Program-made: the position numbers and the translations under genes | Assembly: GCA_002748155.1 (NCBI GenBank) | Contig: PDRO01000011.1 | Span: forward strand, 1-64,000 | DNA length: 64,000 bases | Direction: 5' to 3' | Source: Actinomycetales bacterium | GTDB lineage: Bacteria; Actinomycetota; Actinomycetes; Actinomycetales; Dermatophilaceae | The notes under the pieces: model-generated | Databases searched by the model: none | Told to the model about the DNA's origin: nothing | What the model saw: the letters and a program-made list of their open reading frames with translations, nothing else | Part shown: piece after piece, positions 1-7,848 of the stretch | Numbering within the stretch: the first letter of the stretch is position 1 | Layout: each line of letters begins with the position of its first letter

Positions 1-84
1 TCCTCGGCTGCAAAAACCCCGACCGAGGTCTTCGACGAGCAACTACGATCACTGAATCAAACTGGTGTCACATCCACCGGTTGA
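1..84 (+). pseudogene. IS30-family transposase, C-terminal end only
   Basis: Frame 1 from the window edge reads a tail containing TPTEVFDEQLRSL and ending GVTSTG-stop. This matches the typical C-terminus of IS30-family DDE transposases. The 5' part lies outside the window, so I cannot tell whether the element is intact. It abuts an IS3-type remnant directly, which points to nested or recombined insertions. Confidence 0.6.
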
Positions 85-360
85 ACCCGCCCAATACACG
101 TCCGTGACGTTCACCGCTCACTGCTCAAACACGGCATCAACGGTTCCACCGGCACGATCGGCCTGTTCACAACCGAAGCCATCCATGACGGCGGACCGAC
201 CTGGACCGACCGCCGATCCGTGGAATGGCACGTCGCTCGCTGGGTCCACTGGTACAACCACCAGCGACTCCACTCCTTGACCGGGAACGTCCCGCCCGTT
301 GAGTTCGAACACCATCACCGGCAAGCTACAACCGTGACCCCCACCCCGGAGGTCGCGTAA
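85..360 (+). pseudogene. IS3-family transposase OrfB remnant (frameshifted, internally deleted)
   Basis: QYTSVTFT is read in frame 2, and the continuation RSLLKHGINGSTG is in frame 1, so a frameshift sits near 112-120. The block after GSTGTIG jumps straight to LFTTEAI. This skips the usual DAYDNALAES segment that carries the catalytic Glu of the DDE triad. The end (EWHVARWVHWYNHQRLHS) is the classic rve_3 C-terminal region, closing with a TAA stop at 358-360. The copy is therefore dead. The 229 bases from 361 to the xerD stop show no gene. Confidence 0.75.
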
Positions 361-589
361 CCAACACACCCCCAGGGAGATCCACAACGGTTCATATCCC
401 AAGGGCAACTCGTCGCTTACATGTCAAGCCGTATATGAGGCACCTGACGCCATTTCGAAGAAAGAGCGTTGAGTGGTTCAGGACCGCACCCGAGCCTGCT
501 GGTCGTTGGGTAGAAGCACACTCCCCCATCTACCGCCCGGCGGCCAAGCCAATCGCTTTGGCCAGGGCAAGATGGCGCCCTGTCGCTCG

Positions 590-1612
590 TCAGCGTGCGC
601 GTGGATGGGCCCCGGCATACACCTCCCGGAGTGTCGCCACGGTGACAAGCGTGTAGACCTGGGTCGTGGTCACCGAAGCGTGCCCGAGCAGCTCTTGGAC
701 GACCCGCACGTCGGCGCCACCGTCCAGCAGGTGGGTCGCGAACGAGTGCCGCAGTGTGTGTGGCGACACGTGTCCGGCCAGGCCGGCCCGGGTGGCGGCG
801 GACCGCAGCGTGTCCCAGGCCGCTTGCCGGGACAGTCGCCCACCCCGGACGCCGAGGAAGAGCGCCGGTGTGCCACGGCCCTTGGCGGCGAAGACCGGCC
901 GTGCCCGGACGAGGTATGCCGTCACCGCATCCTGCGCGTAGCGCCCGACCGGGACGATCCGTTCCTTGCCGCCTTTGCCGAAGAGACGCACCTGCCCCAC
1001 ATCGGTGTCCAGGTCGTCGACGTCGAGCCCGATCGCCTCGGAGATCCGGGCGCCTGTGCCGTAGAGCACTTCGACGAGCGCCCGGTCCCGCAGCGATTGC
1101 GGCGTATCCCCCACCGACGCCGCCTCGAGCAACCGCTCGACCTCGGCCACGGTGATCGCTTTCGGCAGCCGCATCCCGACCTTCGGTGGTCGCACCCCCT
1201 CAGCCGGGTCGGTCGGGGTCTGTCCTTCGATGGCGAGGAATCGGTGTAGTCCGCGCACCGCCACCAGGGTGCGGGCTGCCGACGAGGCCGCCAGCGGGGG
1301 ACAGCCCGGGCCGCCGTCGCGGAGCGCAGCCAAGAAACCGGCGACGTGGGCCTCGGAAACCTGCTCCGGTGTGGTGATCCCATGGCCGGCGAGATAGCCG
1401 AGGTATCGGTCGAGGTCACGCCGGTATGCCGCGAGCGTATGCCGTGACGCGCCACGCTCGACATCAAGGTGGTCCAACCACCCGTGAACCGCCCGGCGCA
1501 GTTCACGGCTTGCGGCCGGATCGGCCGCGATTGCGTCGCCGGTCTCCGGCCTGGAGACCCGGCGCGCGAGTGCCGACGGCTCCGTTGGGACCACCTGGCG
1601 CGTCGTCGCCAT
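590..1612 (-). CDS. xerD: Tyrosine recombinase XerD
   Basis: This 340-residue site-specific recombinase would resolve chromosome dimers at dif together with XerC and FtsK. An N-terminal SAM-like DNA-binding domain ([19 protein letters not shown]) precedes the catalytic domain. The catalytic residues are visible: Arg in GTGARISEA, Lys in [16 protein letters not shown] (H-x-x-R), His in [11 protein letters not shown], and the nucleophilic Tyr in TQVYTLV. The ending [13 protein letters not shown] is typical of actinobacterial XerD rather than XerC. The ATG at 1612 was chosen because GTGAGGG lies just upstream and the longer ORF adds unconserved residues. Transposase debris lies just downstream. 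Confidence 0.93.
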   Translation of the reverse strand: MATTRQVVPTEPSALARRVSRPETGDAIAADPAASRELRRAVHGWLDHLDVERGASRHTLAAYRRDLDRYLGYLAGHGITTPEQVSEAHVAGFLAALRDGGPGCPPLAASSAARTLVAVRGLHRFLAIEGQTPTDPAEGVRPPKVGMRLPKAITVAEVERLLEAASVGDTPQSLRDRALVEVLYGTGARISEAIGLDVDDLDTDVGQVRLFGKGGKERIVPVGRYAQDAVTAYLVRARPVFAAKGRGTPALFLGVRGGRLSRQAAWDTLRSAATRAGLAGHVSPHTLRHSFATHLLDGGADVRVVQELLGHASVTTTQVYTLVTVATLREVYAGAHPRAR

Positions 1613-1826
1613 GGTCAGACCCTCACCCGAGCGGCGGATTGACTCTCGCCACGCATCGTCACCGGCAGCCGGGGCGTCGCATCGACCACAAGGGTTGAGC
1701 GCAGCACCCACATGATCGTGTCCTTCGCGAATGACGTGTCTGTCTGCTTTCACGCTACGTCAGCCGGTGAAGCCCGGAACTCAGGAGCGGCGTGCCGCAG
1801 GATCGACAAACCTGCAGGTGCAGTGC

Positions 1827-1859
1827 TTGGCCCCACCTGCGGCACGCGGGTGGGGCCAA
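1827..1859 (-). terminator. Stem-loop 3' of the lipoprotein gene
   Basis: TTGGCCCCACC and GGTGGGGCCAA form a perfect 11-bp stem around an 11-nt loop, about 40 nt past the lipoprotein stop. There is no U-tract, as is common in actinobacteria. The flanks (TGCGGCA/TGCCGCA) allow an alternative pairing. Confidence 0.6.
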
Positions 1860-1900
1860 TGCCGCACGTGTCAGCACCGCACTTAACAATACACTACCAA

Positions 1901-2584
1901 TCAAATGTCATTCTTCGCGTTGAATGTGTTTCCATCGCCATAATCTGTGATCTTCAGTGGGACTTGCGTGCTCGTGAAACTGTTGTCGTCACCATACATT
2001 ACCACCGAATCGATTGGCTCGCGGAGGACGATCTCGTTCCCGGAACCATGGACCTCCAGCGTATCTGCCTTGTCGCCCACGACCTTGTTGAACTTTCCGT
2101 CAACCTCAAGGTCACCCACTGTTTCGAAGATGAGGTCCGCGTAGTTGCCCAACACCTTCAGGCCAGTACAATGGCCACGGTAATAGCGGGTAACCTTGTA
2201 TTCGACAGTACGGGCGCCGCCGTGGCAGTTCCAGACTTCGCGCTTCTCAAATGTTATTGTCGCCGCACTCGCTGGTTTACTCAAGGTAGGAGTCTTACTG
2301 AACTGCAAAGTCGGCTTAAGCGTCTGGGTGAACTGGGAATCTGTCGACATCGGTGGCTTGCTCGTAGCCTCCGGGCCCTGGCTTTCATCGGCGCCATCCG
2401 ACGGGCCTGAGGGCTCCGGTTGTTCATTCTGGGTCTGCTGTGGTTCGGGAGCTGGCGTTGACTCTTGAGAATTAGCGCCTGAGGAGGTAGGGCCGGCCGC
2501 CTCTTCGTCAACCCCGCGCGTGCAGCCACCCAACGACATCATCAAAGTCAGAACTGCTGCTAGAGCAATAGACGCGATTCTCAT
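1901..2584 (-). CDS. Secreted lipoprotein with DUF3060-like C-terminal domain
   Basis: This is a 227-residue predicted lipoprotein of unknown function. The N-terminal signal peptide MRIASIALAAVLTLMMSLGGC has an LGGC lipobox, so Cys would be lipidated. A Pro/Glu/Ser-rich linker of about 75 residues follows. The C-terminal domain has regular short beta-like repeats (GNYADLIFETVGDLEVDGKF, GSGNEIVL, GDDNSFT), as in DUF3060 proteins. The ORF track starts further upstream, but AGGAGG six nt before the ATG at 2584 decides this start. The DNA is visibly less GC-rich than its neighbours, which suggests transfer. It is a single-gene unit followed by a strong hairpin. Confidence 0.7.
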   Translation of the reverse strand: MRIASIALAAVLTLMMSLGGCTRGVDEEAAGPTSSGANSQESTPAPEPQQTQNEQPEPSGPSDGADESQGPEATSKPPMSTDSQFTQTLKPTLQFSKTPTLSKPASAATITFEKREVWNCHGGARTVEYKVTRYYRGHCTGLKVLGNYADLIFETVGDLEVDGKFNKVVGDKADTLEVHGSGNEIVLREPIDSVVMYGDDNSFTSTQVPLKITDYGDGNTFNAKNDI

Positions 2585-2800
2585 GATTACCCTCCTGGCC
2601 ATGAGTGCGAACCGATATTTAGTTGTCACGAGTTCTTACCGACTGCATGCAGCGAATTCGCAATGCTGTCACGTGCACGTCAACGACGCATCGTCGCGAC
2701 CGCGCCACAAATCAATGATAACGCACACGATGTGCCCCCGTGGCTTAACACGGAAAACTCAACCGAGCAGCCCAGCACGCCCCACCCACTGGACGACACA

Positions 2801-2845
2801 GTGTCGTTGCAGTCGGTGTCGTTTCAGTCGGTGTCGTTGCCGTCG
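2801..2845. repeat. Three tandem 15-bp repeats
   Basis: GTGTCGTTGCAGTCG is followed by two near-copies (one and one-to-two changes), giving 3 x 15 bp. They lie in the non-coding gap just downstream of vapC. No function is evident. Confidence 0.85.
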
Positions 2846-2859
2846 ACGGCGCCAGGCCG

Positions 2860-3249
2860 TCACCCGCGCATCTCGAAAGGCCGAGTCAGCTCGGGGAACA
2901 TCGGGTAGTGCCGGAGTTTGAGTGTGGCCAGATGCGCCCCGATCTGTTGAGTCGTGGCGGCGATCAGGTAGTCGGGGACACTGATTCCGGAATGAGTGCG
3001 GCGGTACTGCCGCATGAATTCGCCGGCGCGTCGGGCAACGAGCTCGGTCACTGGTTCGGGACGCAGTGTGGCCAGCAGCGACCACACCGACGAGCGTTCG
3101 TTCGAACGCATCCCACCCGTGATCTCAGCGATGGTGACGACACTCACTGCAAGGACACCGTGCTCACGACGCGCCCGGTGCATCCACCCGCGGGAGGCTT
3201 CACGACCCCGCAGATGCGCAATCAGCACGTCAGTGTCGACGAGGATCAC
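2860..3249 (-). CDS. vapC: VapC-type PIN-domain toxin
   Basis: This is a ribonuclease toxin of the PIN family, about 129 residues. The acidic residues expected for Mg2+-dependent RNA cleavage are present: VDTDVLIAHL at the N-terminus, Glu in VTIAEITGG, and Asp in SVPDYLIAATT. The GTG at 3249 overlaps the antitoxin stop (GTGA) and follows a GGGG stretch, which suits translational coupling. The ORF track uses a GTG 12 nt earlier. Such toxins typically cleave tRNA or rRNA and are held inactive by the cognate VapB. The target cannot be read from sequence. Confidence 0.88.
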   Translation of the reverse strand: MILVDTDVLIAHLRGREASRGWMHRARREHGVLAVSVVTIAEITGGMRSNERSSVWSLLATLRPEPVTELVARRAGEFMRQYRRTHSGISVPDYLIAATTQQIGAHLATLKLRHYPMFPELTRPFEMRG

Positions 3250-3506
3250 ACCGCACCCCACATCTCATCGAGGTGCGCGGCGCGGTCCGTGGCCATTCGC
3301 TCGACGTCGTCGATCTCGTCGGCCGCCAGCGCCCCGAACGAACCGTCGATCGCTGCCAGGTCGGCGGCAAGATCCGCGCTGCTGCCGGCCAACGCCTGGT
3401 CGAGCAGACGCCGGATGACACGGGCACGCGAGACACCTTCTTGCCGCGCGAGCACGTCGAGCAACTCGACCTGCCGATCATCGAGATAGATGTTCGTCCG
3501 GTTCAT
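3246..3506 (-). CDS. vapB: VapB-type ribbon-helix-helix antitoxin
   Basis: This 86-residue protein has an N-terminal ribbon-helix-helix DNA-binding segment (MNRTNIYLDDRQVELLDVLA, then GVSRARVIRRLLDQAL). The acidic C-terminal half would wrap the VapC active site. The start at 3506 was chosen because the RHH strand begins there; the ORF track adds three residues. The gene is first in a two-gene operon and overlaps vapC by 4 nt. By family precedent it represses its own promoter, which would lie in the short AT-richer stretch ending near 3530. Confidence 0.85.
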   Translation of the reverse strand: MNRTNIYLDDRQVELLDVLARQEGVSRARVIRRLLDQALAGSSADLAADLAAIDGSFGALAADEIDDVERMATDRAAHLDEMWGAV

Positions 3507-3629
3507 ACACCACAATATACGCCGCCGATGTCCTCACGTGCCCTAGTGTCGCTGCCGCTCAGGGTCGGTGGCAGAGGCCGGGCCCACCCGCGGTCGATCC
3601 GGGCGAGCGTCACGCCGGAGTCGCCCCGG

Positions 3630-4745
3630 TCAGGCGATGGCCTCGCTGATCGGAGTGCAGTCCAATCCGAATGCCTCGGCCACCCCGGGGCACGTGACCG
3701 CACCGGCATGCGTGTTGAGTCCCAGGGCCAGTGCGGAGTCGGCTTGCAATGCACCCTGCCAGCCCGAGTCGGCCAAGCGCACGGCATACGCGAGGGTCGC
3801 GTTGGTGAGCGCCCAGGTCGACGTGTTCGGCACCGCCCCAGGCATATTCGCGACGCAGTAGTAGACCGAGTCGTGCACCGGGAAGGTCGGGTCGGCGTGA
3901 GTGGTCGGCCGGCTTCCTTCGAAGCACCCGCCCTGGTCGATAGCGACGTCCACGAGCACCGAGCCGGGCTTCATCTGCGACACCATGTCGTCGGTCACCA
4001 GCTTGGGGGCTTTCGCACCGGGGATGAGCACCGTGCCGATCACCATATCCGCCGCCATCACATGCTCCCGTACCGACAGTGCGCTGGAGGCGATCTGGTG
4101 CACCCGGTTGTCGTAGCGCCAGAAGCTCAGCCGCAGCTTCTCCAGATCGGTGTCCAGCAGTGTCACGTCGGCGCCCATCCCGAGCGCGATGTTCGCGGCG
4201 TTTTGCCCGGCGACACCGGCGCCGAGCACGACGACCCGGGCGTTGGCGACGCCACCGACACCACCCATGAGCACGCCATTCCCACCTTGGGCCTTCATCA
4301 TCGCGTGCGCCCCGACCTGCGGGGCCAGGCACCCAGCAACCTCACTCATCGGATAGAGCAACGGCAGCATCCCGGAAGGCAATTGGACGGTCTCATAGGC
4401 GATCGCGGTGACCTTGCGCTTCATCAGCTCTTCGGTCAGCGCTTGGTCGGCGGCAAGGTGCAAGTACGTGAACAGGGTCAGCCCTTCACGCATCCGGTGG
4501 TATTCCTCGGCGATCGGCTCCTTGACCTTGAGCACCATGTCGGCCGCGCCCCACACGTCGTCAGCGGCGTCGAGGATGCGCGCGCCCTGGGCAAGATAGT
4601 CGTCGTCGCTGATCGACGAGCCAGCTCCGGCGCCTTTCTGGATGAGGACCTCGTGGCCGTGGCGCACCAACTCGTTGACACCCACCGGCGTGATGGCCAC
4701 CCGGTATTCGTGATTCTTGACCTCGCTGGGGATCCCGACCTTCAT
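3630..4745 (-). CDS. ald: Alanine dehydrogenase
   Basis: This enzyme catalyses reversible NAD-dependent oxidative deamination of L-alanine to pyruvate and ammonia. It is 371 residues, the same as the mycobacterial enzyme. The N-terminus MKVGIPSEVKNHEYRVAITP carries substrate-binding residues, KGAGAGSSISDDDY follows, and the Rossmann glycine motif is VVVLGAGVAGQNAANIA. The C-terminus (NTHAGAVTCPGVAEAFGL) is also typical. The ATG at 4745 was preferred to an in-frame GTG nine nt upstream because a GTGAG sits at ribosome-binding distance. It is probably monocistronic, separated from hisS by a hairpin. Confidence 0.96.
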   Translation of the reverse strand: MKVGIPSEVKNHEYRVAITPVGVNELVRHGHEVLIQKGAGAGSSISDDDYLAQGARILDAADDVWGAADMVLKVKEPIAEEYHRMREGLTLFTYLHLAADQALTEELMKRKVTAIAYETVQLPSGMLPLLYPMSEVAGCLAPQVGAHAMMKAQGGNGVLMGGVGGVANARVVVLGAGVAGQNAANIALGMGADVTLLDTDLEKLRLSFWRYDNRVHQIASSALSVREHVMAADMVIGTVLIPGAKAPKLVTDDMVSQMKPGSVLVDVAIDQGGCFEGSRPTTHADPTFPVHDSVYYCVANMPGAVPNTSTWALTNATLAYAVRLADSGWQGALQADSALALGLNTHAGAVTCPGVAEAFGLDCTPISEAIA

Positions 4746-4786
4746 CGCACTCACCCATCCCCGGCCGACCGGCCGATTCGTGTGTG

Positions 4787-4802
4787 ACGGCCCGGGGGCC
4801 GT
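4787..4802 (-). terminator. Short GC hairpin after hisS
   Basis: ACGGCC-CGGG-GGCCGT forms a 6-bp stem with a tetraloop between the hisS stop and the ald start. It plausibly terminates the hisS transcript; there is no U-tract. Confidence 0.45.
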
Positions 4803-4828
4803 TCCGCTCCGTTACGGATGGCGGCAGT

Positions 4829-6196
4829 CTAATTGGGCATCACCCGTCGCACGACCGGGTGCACATCCTCGGCGGGCGCGACCCAGGTCGCGGCATCGGC
4901 CTCGACCTGCTCACCGGAGCGGATGTCCTTGACAGCATCACCACCACCCTCGCCGGCACCCGGGAACCAGACATAGGGGATGCCGCGCCGATCGGCATAC
5001 CGGATCTGTTTCCCGAACTTCGCCGCCGACGGCGCGAGATCACACGGTATGCCGCGCGCCCGCAGCTGCGCTGCCACCGCGTCCGAGCGCTCGCGCTGGT
5101 CTTCACCGATCACGGCGACGAGCACGCACGCCGGGGTGGCCCGGCTGGCCGTCACCAGGCCCGTGCCGATGAGCAACCCGAGTAGCCGAGACAACCCGAT
5201 CGAGATGCCGACCCCGGGATAGGTCTGCCGACCATCCGACGCGAGCGTGTCGTAGCGGCCTCCGGAGCAGAAAGATCCCCACGACTCGAAGCCGACGAGT
5301 TGAGTCTCGTAGACGGTGCCGGTGTAGTAGTCGAGCCCCCGGGCAATCTTGAGATCGGCGACCAGCACGCCCGGGGCATGCCGCGCCCCTGCGTCGATCA
5401 CGGCCGCCAGTGCGTCGAGGCCGGCGTCGAGGGTCTCGTGGTGCACGCCGAGCGCGCGGACCTGATCGACGAAACCGAGATCGCCCGAGCGGATCTGGGC
5501 CAGGGCCAGGCATTGGTCGGCTTGTTCCGGGCTCGCCCCGGCCTGCTGGAGTAGCTCACGCACGGCATCGGGCCCGATCTTGTCGAGCTTGTCGACGATC
5601 CGGAGCGTGCCGGCGACGTCGTCGAGGCCGATGCCCCGATAGAAGCCCTCGGGGATCTTGCGGTTGTTGACCTGGATGACGAACTCACCAACGGGCAGCC
5701 GGCGGAAAGCGTCGGCGACCACGAGCGGCATCTCGGCCTCGAAGTGGGGCGCCAGCTCGCCGATGTCGACGACATCGATATCGCACTGGGTGAACTCGCG
5801 GTAGCGCCCCTCCTGGGGCCGTTCGCCGCGCCATACTTTCTGGATCTGGTAGCGCTTGAAGGGGAAGCTCAGCCGACCGGCGTTCTCCAGCACGTATCGC
5901 GCCAACGGCACCGTGAGGTCGAAGTGCAGGCCCAGATCCGCGACTGGGTCGCCATTCTTGTCGCCGTCAGCCAGGCCAGGCGTGCGGCCGAGGCGGGTGA
6001 TGCCGTAGATCTCCTTGTCGACGTCATCGCCCTGGCCGGCCAGCCGGTCGACCGGCTCGACGGCCCGGGTCTCGATGGACGCGAAACCGTGCAATTCGAA
6101 GGTACGCCGGATCACGTCGAGGAAGTGTTGCTCGACGATCCGCTCGGCAGGCAGGAACTCCGGGAAACCGCTGATCGGCAAGACTCTCGCGCTCAC
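4829..6196 (-). CDS. hisS: Histidyl-tRNA synthetase
   Basis: This class II aminoacyl-tRNA synthetase charges tRNA-His and has 455 residues. Motif 2 appears as KRYQIQKVWRGERPQEGRYREFTQCDIDVV. The histidine A motif is LKIARGLDYYTGTVYE, and motif 3 lies around GGRYDTL and PGVGISIGLSRL. A C-terminal anticodon-binding domain (VLVAVIGEDQ to RRGIPYVWFPG) closes the protein. The GTG start follows AAAGGA at about 7 nt. The neighbours MBL hydrolase, ppiB and relA are the usual actinobacterial context. Confidence 0.96.
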   Translation of the reverse strand: MSARVLPISGFPEFLPAERIVEQHFLDVIRRTFELHGFASIETRAVEPVDRLAGQGDDVDKEIYGITRLGRTPGLADGDKNGDPVADLGLHFDLTVPLARYVLENAGRLSFPFKRYQIQKVWRGERPQEGRYREFTQCDIDVVDIGELAPHFEAEMPLVVADAFRRLPVGEFVIQVNNRKIPEGFYRGIGLDDVAGTLRIVDKLDKIGPDAVRELLQQAGASPEQADQCLALAQIRSGDLGFVDQVRALGVHHETLDAGLDALAAVIDAGARHAPGVLVADLKIARGLDYYTGTVYETQLVGFESWGSFCSGGRYDTLASDGRQTYPGVGISIGLSRLLGLLIGTGLVTASRATPACVLVAVIGEDQRERSDAVAAQLRARGIPCDLAPSAAKFGKQIRYADRRGIPYVWFPGAGEGGGDAVKDIRSGEQVEADAATWVAPAEDVHPVVRRVMPN

Positions 6197-6228
6197 CCGG
6201 GCATCCTTTCATCCCGGAGTGGGCAGCC

Positions 6229-6924
6229 CTATCGCAGTTGACGCAGGAAGGGGTTGCGCTGGCGTTCCAGGCCGATCGTCGTGAGCGGGCCGTGCCCGGG
6301 CAGCACCAGCCGGTCGTCGGGCATCGGCAGGATCACATCACGCAGCGAGCGGTTCATCGCCGCCTCGTCGCCACCAGGCAGATCGCAGCGGCCGATCGAC
6401 CCGGCGAAGAGGACATCGCCGGCCACCAAGGTGGAGTTCACCTCGACGTTGACCCCATCCGGGCGCTCCGGCACCGTGAAGACGACCGAGCCCTCGGTGT
6501 GTCCCGGTGCATGCTCCACGGTCAGCGCCAGACCCGCGAGCTCGAGCACTTCGCCGTCGGCCACCCGGCGCACGTCGTCGGGTTCTTTCCAGGTGGCTTT
6601 GCCGCCGAACTCCTGCTCCATCATCCAGAGCATCCCGGCGTCGATCTGGGCCAGCGGGTCGTGCAGCCGGTAGGCGTCGTCGTCGTGGATGTATGCCGCG
6701 ATCCCGGACGCCCCGCAGACCGGTGTCACGGCATACACATGGTCGAGGTGTCCATGAGTGAGCAGCACCGCCGCCGGGCGCAGCCGATGCTCCTTGAGGA
6801 CCTCCCGCAATGGTTCCTCCACGCCCACCCCGGGGTCGACGACCAGTGCGTCCTCCCCCGGACCAGTGGCCAGGACGAAGCAGTTCGTAGCGAATGCGGC
6901 TGCGGGGAATCCGACGACGAGCAT
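6229..6924 (-). CDS. MBL-fold metallohydrolase (glyoxalase II-like)
   Basis: This 231-residue metallo-beta-lactamase-fold hydrolase resembles the hydroxyacylglutathione hydrolase group. The metal motif THGHLDH is intact, and further ligands are likely in EHAPGHTEGSV and LVAGDVLFAGSIGR. The C-terminal LVLPGHGPLTTIGLERQRNPFL is typical of the glyoxalase II-like clade. It lies just upstream of hisS with a 32-nt gap, probably co-transcribed, and is conserved there in Mycobacterium (Rv2581c position). The physiological substrate is unknown. Confidence 0.88.
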   Translation of the reverse strand: MLVVGFPAAAFATNCFVLATGPGEDALVVDPGVGVEEPLREVLKEHRLRPAAVLLTHGHLDHVYAVTPVCGASGIAAYIHDDDAYRLHDPLAQIDAGMLWMMEQEFGGKATWKEPDDVRRVADGEVLELAGLALTVEHAPGHTEGSVVFTVPERPDGVNVEVNSTLVAGDVLFAGSIGRCDLPGGDEAAMNRSLRDVILPMPDDRLVLPGHGPLTTIGLERQRNPFLRQLR

Positions 6925-7058
6925 TCCCCGAGCCTAGGGGAAAGCGGCCAAGGCAATGACCCGGTCACGGTTGGGCCACCCACAACCCGGCGTCGTTGCC
7001 TAGACTGGGCACCCTGTGACAGGTACGGGCGCCGGGCGGCGCATCTAGGAGGTCGTCA

Positions 7059-7847
7059 GTGCGCGACAACAAATCGGTCCTCGCGGTTGTGACTGTCTTG
7101 GCAGTCGTGGTGGGTTTCGTCGTCGTGGCGAACCTGCTGACTGCGCCACGGCCGGTCACCGCCGACCCCGAGCCCATTCCCACGAGTCAGGCCGGTGATC
7201 CCACCGGCACCGAGACGCCGGCACCGACTCCGACCCAGACAGCCCCGCCCACGCCCACACCGAGTGCTCTGGAAGGGTGCCAACCGGTGCCACCGCTGCC
7301 GACGGCCCCGATCCGGATGGACAGCCCCCCCGATCTCGAAGCCGTGCGCGGCAAGTCGTTCGTCGCCACCGTGACAACCACCTGCGGCGACATCGTCGTC
7401 GATCTCGACGGCGCAGCAGCACCGGCAGCGGTGGCCTCGTTCGTCAAGCTCGCAAACGCCGACTACTGGGTCGACACGCCTTGCCACCGGTTGACCACCG
7501 ACGGGATCCACGTCCTGCAGTGCGGAGACCCAACCGGCACCGGAGCCGGGCCGGGACCGGGTTATCACTTCGGTGTCGAGAACGCCCCGGCGGACGGGCA
7601 GTATCCGGCCGGAAGCGTGGCCATGGCCCGCTCGACCGATCCGAACAGCAACGGCGACCAGTTCTTCTTCGTCCACCAGGACACGACACTCCCGGTGGAA
7701 GGTGGGGGTTACACGCTCTTCGGGCAGGTGACCAGTGGGCTGGACCTGTTGCAGCGGATCGCTGCAGCCGGGGCCTACCCGCCTGGTGACGGCGCGCCTC
7801 TTGGGGCGATCAGCATTCTGTCCGTCTCCGTTCAACCGAAGGCGTGA
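7059..7847 (+). CDS. ppiB: Membrane-anchored cyclophilin-type peptidyl-prolyl isomerase
   Basis: This is a 262-residue extracytoplasmic proline isomerase. An N-terminal membrane segment (about residues 7-27) is followed by a Thr/Pro-rich spacer (about 30-65). The cyclophilin domain (about 85-260) shows VTTTCGDIVVDLDGAAAPA, CHRLTTDG, LQCGDPTGTG, SVAMARSTDPNSNGDQFFF and YTLFGQVTSGLDLL. The catalytic-arginine site of classical cyclophilins (FHRV) reads CHRLT, as in related actinobacterial proteins. AGGAGG precedes the GTG start. It is divergent from the MBL gene, and the DUF349 gene starts one nt after its stop. Confidence 0.9.
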   Translation: MRDNKSVLAVVTVLAVVVGFVVVANLLTAPRPVTADPEPIPTSQAGDPTGTETPAPTPTQTAPPTPTPSALEGCQPVPPLPTAPIRMDSPPDLEAVRGKSFVATVTTTCGDIVVDLDGAAAPAAVASFVKLANADYWVDTPCHRLTTDGIHVLQCGDPTGTGAGPGPGYHFGVENAPADGQYPAGSVAMARSTDPNSNGDQFFFVHQDTTLPVEGGGYTLFGQVTSGLDLLQRIAAAGAYPPGDGAPLGAISILSVSVQPKA

Positions 7848-7848
7848 G

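Noticed and set aside
3085-3115. CGTTCGTTCGAACG as a second LexA box
   Set aside because: It lies within the vapC coding sequence and the spacing does not match the N4 LexA operator.
3273-4787. 504-residue plus-strand ORF
   Set aside because: Antisense shadow of ald and vapB.
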